Shown: in pieces, positions 6,942-11,475 of the stretch
Layout: each line of letters opens with the position of its first letter
How positions within the stretch are numbered: the first letter of the stretch is position 1
Assembly: GCA_028702045.1 (NCBI GenBank)
Contig: JAQVPP010000016.1
Span: forward strand, 1 to 11,475
From: Minisyncoccota bacterium
Lineage (GTDB): Bacteria; Patescibacteriota; Minisyncoccia; UBA6257; JAKLIH01
Length of the DNA: 11,475 nt
Direction: 5' to 3'
Made by a program: the position numbers and the translations under genes
Notes under the pieces: generated by a model
What the model was told of the DNA's origin: nothing
What the model saw: only the letters and a program-made list of their open reading frames with translations
Database searches by the model: none

Positions 6942-7616
6942 CTAATTTATTTTATTATCTAATAAATCACCTTTATAAATTCAGACCTTTATTCCTATCT
7001 TGCCAAATGTGCAAAGAGCAAATATATTAGCATAATCAATATTACTTCTCAATGTATTTAAAGGCATTCTTCCTGCTTTTACTCATTCTTTTCTTGCAAT
7101 ATCAACTCCATCTATTCTTCCTGAAATAGAAATCTTAGCCCCTTTCACATCTTTATTTGCCATAATTTTGTCTAGCATAGTTTTAATTGTTCTTCTACCT
7201 GGCATTCTGCGCTCAAGTGCACTAGCTATTTCTCCAGCCACTACTCTTGCATTAGTAAAAGGTCTTCTTGTTTCTTCAATATTGACACTAACTTGAAATT
7301 CTTGATCAAAATTGTTTTTTCTTCTAAATTTTAAAATTGATTTTTCAATTAATTTCTTTACCTCATCAATTCCTTCTCCTTTATGTTTAATAATAACACC
7401 TGGCTTAGGAGTATTAATAATGATATTAATTTTATTTCCCTTTCTTTCAATAAAAACAACTTTAAAATTAGCCTTTTTTAATATAGGTTGAAGTGTTTTT
7501 CTAATTAAATCGTCTTCTTCTAAAAATTGAGGATACTTACTAAAATCAAATCATTTAGAGTCCCAACCCTTATTAATAGACAATCTTTTAACTGTAGGAT
7601 TAATTCTTTGAGCCAT
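6942..7616 (-). CDS. rpsC: 30S ribosomal protein S3
   Basis: S3 forms part of the mRNA entry channel and has helicase activity there with S4 and S5. The 224-residue frame contains three TGA codons: W22 in SKWFDF (7551-7553), W178 in ARKEWV (7083-7085) and W212 in IKVWIYKGD (6981-6983). All three are classical Trp sites of the family; W18 in KGWDSK is TGG. Seen: [17 protein letters not shown] (KH domain, family GxxG region), [13 protein letters not shown] and [13 protein letters not shown] in the C-terminal domain. Stop is TAG. Standard-code reading would shred this gene, and no ORF over 60 codons would survive at its start. It follows rplV by 4 bases. Confidence 0.98.
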
Positions 7617-7620
7617 TTTA

Positions 7621-7977
7621 CTATTTTTTAGTATTTTTTAATTCGTCCTTTGTTACTAAATACATATTAACATGAGACATTCTATGTCTAATAATATGTG
7701 CTGAACCCCTAGCAACTGGTAACATTCTTTTGTACATTGGGCCTGGAGTAACATTAATTTTGCGTACTATTAAATCTTCTGGATTTAAATTAAAATTATT
7801 TACAGCATTAGCTTTAGCAGATTCTAATAATTTTAAAATATCATCTGAAGACCTCTTAGGTAATCTTTTTAATTGATCTTTAGCTTCCATATAGGTCATT
7901 CCTTTAATTAAATCTGTAACTAATCTGACCTTGCGTGGAGCTATTTTTAAATATTTTAATGAAGCAAATACTTCCAT
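7621..7977 (-). CDS. rplV: 50S ribosomal protein L22
   Basis: L22 lines the peptide exit tunnel and its extended loop contributes to the constriction. The 118 residues show LKYLKIAPRKVRLVTDLIKG (7-26), KLLESAKANAVNNF (49-62), and the loop/C-terminal region with VTPGPMYKRMLPVARGSAHIIRHRMSHV. The canonical loop motif PRARGRA reads PVARGSA here. Stop is TAG. The bases before ATG include AAGG only five bases away, mostly formed by the upstream stop context, so it is at best a weak ribosome binding site. Confidence 0.97.
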   Translation of the reverse strand: MEVFASLKYLKIAPRKVRLVTDLIKGMTYMEAKDQLKRLPKRSSDDILKLLESAKANAVNNFNLNPEDLIVRKINVTPGPMYKRMLPVARGSAHIIRHRMSHVNMYLVTKDELKNTKK

Positions 7978-7991
7978 AATACCTTATTTAA

Positions 7992-8279
7992 TTATTTTTT
8001 TCTAGAGTCTGCTGCTTTTTGTAACTTACCTCCATGTTTAACAAATTTTCTTGTAGGAGAAAATTCGCCCAAACGATGACCGACCATCTCTTCACTAGCT
8101 TCTACACTGATAAATTTTTTACCATTATGTACATCAAAAACAAACCCAACCATTTCTGGAGTAATCACACAAGCTCTTCTTCAAGTCTTAATAGGAGTCT
8201 TATCTCCTTTACTCTTTTCTCCAACTTTTTTCAAAAGCTTTTCATCTACATATGGACCTTTTTTTATTGAACGTGACAT
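7992..8279 (-). CDS. rpsS: 30S ribosomal protein S19
   Basis: S19 sits in the small-subunit head near the A-site tRNA and pairs with S13. The 95-residue protein starts [19 protein letters not shown] and contains [18 protein letters not shown], where TGA (8181-8183) encodes Trp33 of the classical KTWSRRS motif. It then has [26 protein letters not shown] and a basic C-terminal tail. The TGA would otherwise end the protein at 32 residues, so it would be missed by a standard-code gene finder. It lies 14 bases after rplB and 14 before rplV. Confidence 0.97.
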
Positions 8280-8293
8280 ATTTTATTTATTTA

Positions 8294-9127
8294 TTATCTT
8301 TTCTTAACTTTTCTTCTAGAAATAATCAATTTATCAGAATATTTAGTTTTCTTTCTAGTTTTTCGACCACCAGTAATATTACCTCATTTATCTTTAGGTC
8401 TCTTAGTACCTCTTGGAGCTCTACCTTCTCCTCCACCATATGGGTGATCTACTGCATTCATGGCACTACCACGAACATGAGGCCTAATACCTTTATTTCT
8501 TGATCTACCTGCTTTACCTACACTAATCAAACTATGCTCTGGATTAGATAAATTACCTATTGAAGCAAAGCTTTCTGAAGGAACTTTTCTTACCTCAGTA
8601 GAAGGCATTTTTAAATAAGTATATGTACCTTCTTGACCAAATACTGATACACCACTACCTGCGGATCTGCCTATCTTTCCTCCTTCACCTGGCTTGATTT
8701 CAATATTATGTACTATAGTACCAATAGGAATATTTTTAAGTCTCATTCTTGATCCTGCCTTTAATTCAGCCTTATCATCACAAATAATACTATCTCCAGC
8801 CTTAATTCCATTAGGAGCTAATATATATCTTCTAGAACCATCTTTATATAAAACTAAAGCAATAAAGCAAGTTCTATTTGGATCATATTCGATTCTCTCT
8901 ACTTTACCTGCTACTCCAAATTTACTTTGAGCAAAATCAATTGTTCTATACAATTTCTTATGACCTGCTCCTTTATGTCTCATAGTAATTCTACCACGAT
9001 TATTTCTTCCTACACTTCTGAAAACAAATTTTGTTAAAGGTTTGTAAGGTTCCTCTTTACTTAAAACTCTTCTATCAATATCTATATGATGTCTTTTGCT
9101 AGGAGTTATTGGTTTAAACTTCTTCAT
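8294..9127 (-). CDS. rplB: 50S ribosomal protein L2
   Basis: L2 is needed for subunit association and peptidyl transferase activity. The full frame is 277 residues, the normal length, with TGA at 8384-8386 as Trp248 in KRPKDK-W-GNITGGRKTRKK, the family's conserved TPWG site. Other signatures: GRITMRHKGAGHKKLYR (about 45-61), RIEYDPNRTCFIAL (77-90), and the C-terminal RPHVRGSAMNAVDHPYGGGE segment with the conserved His close to the peptidyl transferase centre. A CGA in the GGRKTR stretch is read as Arg, as in the standard code. It follows rplW by 8 bases. Confidence 0.98.
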
Positions 9128-9135
9128 AATAATAT

Positions 9136-9459
9136 TTATACGTTAAATTCTATTTTATCACCTTCTCTTAAAGTTACGATAACTTTTTTAAGAGGTTTTT
9201 TATAACTTTTCAAACCTTTAAACATTCTAAAACCTAAAAACTTTTTAGTATTATTTACTTTTTCTACTTTAACATTGTATTTCTTTTCAACTAAATCCTT
9301 AACTTGTAGTTTATTGAGATTTTTACTTATCAAAAAAACTACCTTACCGTTCTCGTTAAGTAAAGTAGATTTCTCAGTAATATATGGCTCTATATGCCAA
9401 TTATCACTAGAAATCAATATATTTTTATCTTTATTTTGTTCTCTGATTTCTTTTTTCAT
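9136..9459 (-). CDS. rplW: 50S ribosomal protein L23
   Basis: L23 stands at the tunnel exit and is the docking site for trigger factor and SRP. The 107-residue protein carries the hallmark IEPYITEKSTLL (23-34) and the C-terminal KKFLGFRMFKGLKSYKKPLKKVIVTL region. About 20 charged residues precede the first strand, somewhat longer than in many bacteria. I chose the ATG at 9457-9459, four bases after the rplD stop, over an upstream one at 9504 that would overlap the rplD end by 41 bases; the chosen start has the usual ATATTATG context. Trp21 is TGG. Confidence 0.95.
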   Translation of the reverse strand: MKKEIREQNKDKNILISSDNWHIEPYITEKSTLLNENGKVVFLISKNLNKLQVKDLVEKKYNVKVEKVNNTKKFLGFRMFKGLKSYKKPLKKVIVTLREGDKIEFNV

Positions 9460-9463
9460 AATA

Positions 9464-10099
9464 TTATTTATTATTAAATCTATTCTCAAGAGCAAGTATT
9501 GCATCTTTATTAATTAGCACATTCTTATACTTAAGCAAGCTAATTAAATTAATAGAATCTATAGTTGTATAATATGCATAAGCTAAATTCTTAAGACCTA
9601 ACACATTTTCCTTATTTGACTTATCAAATACTAAATAAAATAATTTATTTCTTCTTTTCAAAGTATCAAAATTAGCCAACACATTTTCAGAATCTTTTGT
9701 TTTTTGAAAAGCCAAAGAATCAATTACAAATAACTCATTGTCTTTTATCTTCTGAGACAAGACCATTTGTAATGCTTTTGCCTTAGCTTTTTTATTTACT
9801 TTCCTGAAAAAATTTCTGTCATTTCTAGGACCAAATGTAACACCTCCACCTGTTCAAATAGGAGATCTATTTGAACCGTGTCTAGCTCTACCAGTTCCTT
9901 TTTGTCTCCATGGTTTCTTACCACCACCAGAAACTTCTGATCTGTCTTTCGCATGAGCAATACTCTTCCTTGCAGAACTAAGTAAAGAAGTATAAATTTG
10001 ATGTATAAAATTATTTTTAAACGGTACATTAAAAAATTTATCAGATACATCAACTTTACCAACTTCTTTTTTATCTAAATTATATACAGATAATTCCAT
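9464..10099 (-). CDS. rplD: 50S ribosomal protein L4
   Basis: L4 binds 23S rRNA early in assembly and its loop forms part of the tunnel constriction; in E. coli it also autoregulates the S10 operon. The frame is 211 residues, as expected, with TGA at 9854-9856 as Trp82 of [15 protein letters not shown], a near-invariant Trp. Trp64 in [16 protein letters not shown] is TGG. The C-terminal half ([17 protein letters not shown] ... [18 protein letters not shown]) forms the Rossmann-like body. Standard-code reading would split it into two fragments. It begins 4 bases after rplC. Confidence 0.97.
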
Positions 10100-10103
10100 A
10101 ATA

Positions 10104-10718
10104 CTATTTTACTGTTTCAATTTTTAAATATCCACCCTTAATTCCAGGAACAGCACCTTTAACTAGTAACAAGTTTTGATCTTTATCAGTAGCTATAACT
10201 TCTAAATTCAATACCTTTACAGTGTCTCCTCCCATACGACCTGCCATCTTATGGCCTTTAAAAACTCTAGCTGGGCCAGTAGAACCAATAGAACCAGGTT
10301 CTCTTAAAGCATGTTTTGTACCATGAGTTTTGCGTTGTCCTCCAAAATTTCATCTCTTAACACCTCCTTGGAAGCCTTTACTTTTGCTAACACCTTGAAT
10401 GTTAATCAATGTCCCTTTCTCAAGTCCTTCTGTAGTAATCACATCTCCAACCTTATAGTCTTCAATATTATTTACTCTGAATTCTCTAACAAAGCCAAAA
10501 CTAACATCTTCATTTAATGCTTTTTTTCAAGCAATTTTTTGTGGCATATTATTTCTTTTTGTAGAAAAACCACAAACAATTGCATCATATCCATCTGTTT
10601 CCAATGTTTTCACACCTAAAACTCTACATGGACCTGCCTCAATAATAGTTACAGGAATTAATCCTCTTTCCTGATCAAATATTTGAGACATTTTCATTTT
10701 TTTTCCTAAAATAAACAT
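10104..10718 (-). CDS. rplC: 50S ribosomal protein L3
   Basis: L3 is an assembly initiator that reaches toward the peptidyl transferase centre. The frame is 204 residues with two TGA codons: residue 64 in PQKIA-W-KKALNED (10527-10529), a less conserved position, and residue 123 in [16 protein letters not shown] (10350-10352), where the family has VKRWNF. Seen: N-terminal [20 protein letters not shown]-like [41 protein letters not shown], and [10 protein letters not shown] near the end. The start is chosen at MFILGKKM, matching family N-termini. Stop is TAG. A 46-base spacer separates it from rpsJ. Confidence 0.97.
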
Positions 10719-10743
10719 ATTTTTCTTTTATTTTTATACATCA

Positions 10744-10761
10744 AAAAGTTTAAAAACTTTT
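10744..10761 (-). other. Weak inverted repeat between rpsJ and rplC
   Basis: The 46-base rpsJ-rplC spacer holds an 8-base inverted repeat, AAAAGTTT and AAACTTTT, with a 2-base centre. The stem has one G-C pair and a loop too small for a stable hairpin, so an attenuator or terminator role is unlikely to be strong. It could be a remnant or a protein-binding palindrome. No promoter is evident. Confidence 0.2.
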
Positions 10762-10764
10762 CTG

Positions 10765-11082
10765 TTATATTTTAACCTCAACATCAACTCCAGCTGGCAA
10801 ATTTAAATTTGTCAAAGCCTCTATGATCTTTTGGTTAGGTTTTATAATATCAATTAATCTCTTATGAATTCTAATTTCAAATTGTTCTTGAGATTTTTTC
10901 TTAACAAAAGTAGCCCTTCCTACTGAATATTTTTTAAATTCAGTAGGAAGTAATACTGGGCCAACTACTTCTGCGCCATTTCTTAAAACAATATCAATAA
11001 TTTGCTTACAAGATGAATCAATCAACTTGTAATCATAAGATTTTAATTTTACTCTGATTCTGTTATTCAATGTGCTGCTCAT
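10765..11082 (-). CDS. rpsJ: 30S ribosomal protein S10
   Basis: S10 is a small-subunit head protein and, as NusE, also part of transcription antitermination complexes. The 105 residues match the family: RIRVKLKSYDYKLIDSS (8-24), AEVVGPVLLPTEFKKYSV, then SQEQFEIRIHKRLIDI (about 64-79), and LNLPAGVDVEVKI at the end. The loop usually reading RSPHV is RATFV here. It follows tuf by 8 bases, placing the elongation factor gene at the head of the S10 block as in str-S10 clusters. No Trp or TGA codons. Confidence 0.97.
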   Translation of the reverse strand: MSSTLNNRIRVKLKSYDYKLIDSSCKQIIDIVLRNGAEVVGPVLLPTEFKKYSVGRATFVKKKSQEQFEIRIHKRLIDIIKPNQKIIEALTNLNLPAGVDVEVKI

Positions 11083-11090
11083 ATTGTATT

Positions 11091-11455
11091 TTATTTAATA
11101 ATCTTTGAAATAACTCCTGCTCCAATTGTTCTACCACCTTCTCTGATAGCAAACTTTTGTTTTTCTTCTAAAGCAACTGGAGTAATTAACTTAACAATAA
11201 ATTTAGCATTATCTCCAGGCATAACCATCTCAACTCCTTCTTCTAATTGAACCTCTCCTGTAATATCAGCAGTTCTGATAAAGAATTGAGGCTTGTATCC
11301 CTTAAAGAATGGTGTATGTCTACCTCCTTCTTCTTTGGATAATACATAAACTTCTGCTTCAAAATCTGTGTGTGGTAAAATAGAACCTACCTTACACAAA
11401 ACTTGACCTCTCTTTACATCTTCTTTTTTGATACCTCTTAAAAGAATACCTACAT
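11091..11455 (-). CDS. tuf: Elongation factor Tu, C-terminal third only
   Basis: EF-Tu delivers aminoacyl-tRNA to the ribosomal A site. Only the last 120 codons are visible: [18 protein letters not shown], then [40 protein letters not shown] and [18 protein letters not shown], spanning the end of domain 2 and domain 3. The 5' part is missing because the sequence turns into adapter at 11456; the last partial codon (AT at 11454-11455) would be completed as Asn of the usual GDNVG if genomic sequence continued. Stop TAA lies 8 bases before rpsJ. No TGA or Trp codons in the visible part. Confidence 0.97.
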
Positions 11456-11475
11456 AGATCGGAAGAGCACACGTC
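11456..11475. other. Illumina TruSeq adapter remnant
   Basis: The final 20 bases, AGATCGGAAGAGCACACGTC, are the start of the standard Illumina TruSeq read-through adapter. The EF-Tu reading frame is sensible up to 11455 and breaks into adapter there. This is a library artefact at the contig end and should be trimmed. Confidence 0.97.

Noticed and set aside
8315..8320. CGA/CGG reassigned to Trp, as reported for Absconditabacteria
   Set aside because: CGA in the L2 GGRKTR stretch fits Arg, and Trp sites use TGA or TGG.
9460..9504. Upstream start for rplW at 9504
   Set aside because: It would overlap the end of rplD by 41 bases and add a non-family stretch; the ATG at 9459 has the typical spacing and ATT context.
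9796..10062. Minus-strand 88-codon frame overlapping rplD
   Set aside because: It is an out-of-frame reading through the L4 TGA region; the true L4 frame continues through the TGA with clear L4 motifs.
959..10718. UGA encoding glycine (code 25, as in Absconditabacteria and Gracilibacteria)
   Set aside because: The TGA codons sit on conserved Trp columns in S3, S14, S19, L2, L3, L4, L6, L16 and SecY; Gly there would break family signatures, while ordinary Gly sites use GGN.
959..10718. Pseudogenes, frameshifts or selenocysteine at the TGA codons
   Set aside because: Frames continue without shift across every TGA, protein lengths are normal, ten essential genes are affected at once, and the residues are Trp sites, not Cys/Sec sites.
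10744..10761. Terminator or attenuator between rpsJ and rplC
   Set aside because: The stem has one G-C pair and a 2-base centre, too weak for an intrinsic terminator; listed only as a weak inverted repeat.
641..11475. Mitochondrial or plastid origin, because of UGA=Trp and A/T richness
   Set aside because: Complete S10-spc cluster with rplC, rplD, rplO, secY and adk is not expected in organelle genomes of that kind.

Overview
This window is one end-to-end ribosomal protein gene cluster, read entirely on the minus strand, from an AT-rich bacterium that decodes UGA as tryptophan. In transcription order (right to left) it holds the 3' end of tuf, then rpsJ-rplC-rplD-rplW-rplB-rpsS-rplV-rpsC-rplP-rpmC-rpsQ (S10 block), rplN-rplX-rplE-rpsN-rpsH-rplF-rplR-rpsE-rplO-secY (spc block), a 317-base intergenic region, and adk, which runs off the left edge. 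Every gene is on the same strand, with spacers of 1 to 64 bases and one overlap, as expected of one or a few long transcripts.

The most striking property is the genetic code. Ten of the genes contain in-frame TGA codons, 14 in all, and nearly all fall where the protein family has an almost invariant tryptophan (for example L4 SPI-W, L16 GKI-W-IR, S3 KV-W-IYKG, S19 KT-W-RR, L3 VKR-W-NF, L2 DK-W-G, the terminal W of S14). TGG is also used for Trp (8 times). No gene ends in TGA: of 22 visible stops 18 are TAA and 4 TAG. Read with the standard code the window would look like a set of broken genes; read with UGA=Trp every gene is intact and of normal length.

Taxonomy is an inference. Absence of rpmD (L30), tuf directly before rpsJ, secY followed by adk, and the style of L15, L16, L22, L29, L4 and SecY look like Candidate Phyla Radiation (Patescibacteria). 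Known recoding in that group (Absconditabacteria, Gracilibacteria) is UGA=Gly, which does not fit here. Mollicutes use UGA=Trp but normally do not have tuf before rpsJ. The combination therefore deserves phylogenetic placement.

Translation signals are also unusual. No start has a convincing Shine-Dalgarno sequence; instead 14 of 22 visible starts read ATT directly before ATG and five more read AAT, after an A/T-only leader.

The secY-adk gap (642-958) is the only non-coding stretch over 300 bases. It holds a perfect-stem terminator after secY, two nearly identical 37-base promoter-like elements, two copies of a 25-base repeat each made of two ATGTAAT half-sites one helical turn apart, and a 17-codon ORF. 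adk thus appears to be a separately transcribed, possibly regulated unit.

The last 20 bases on the right (11456-11475) match the Illumina TruSeq adapter and are not genomic.
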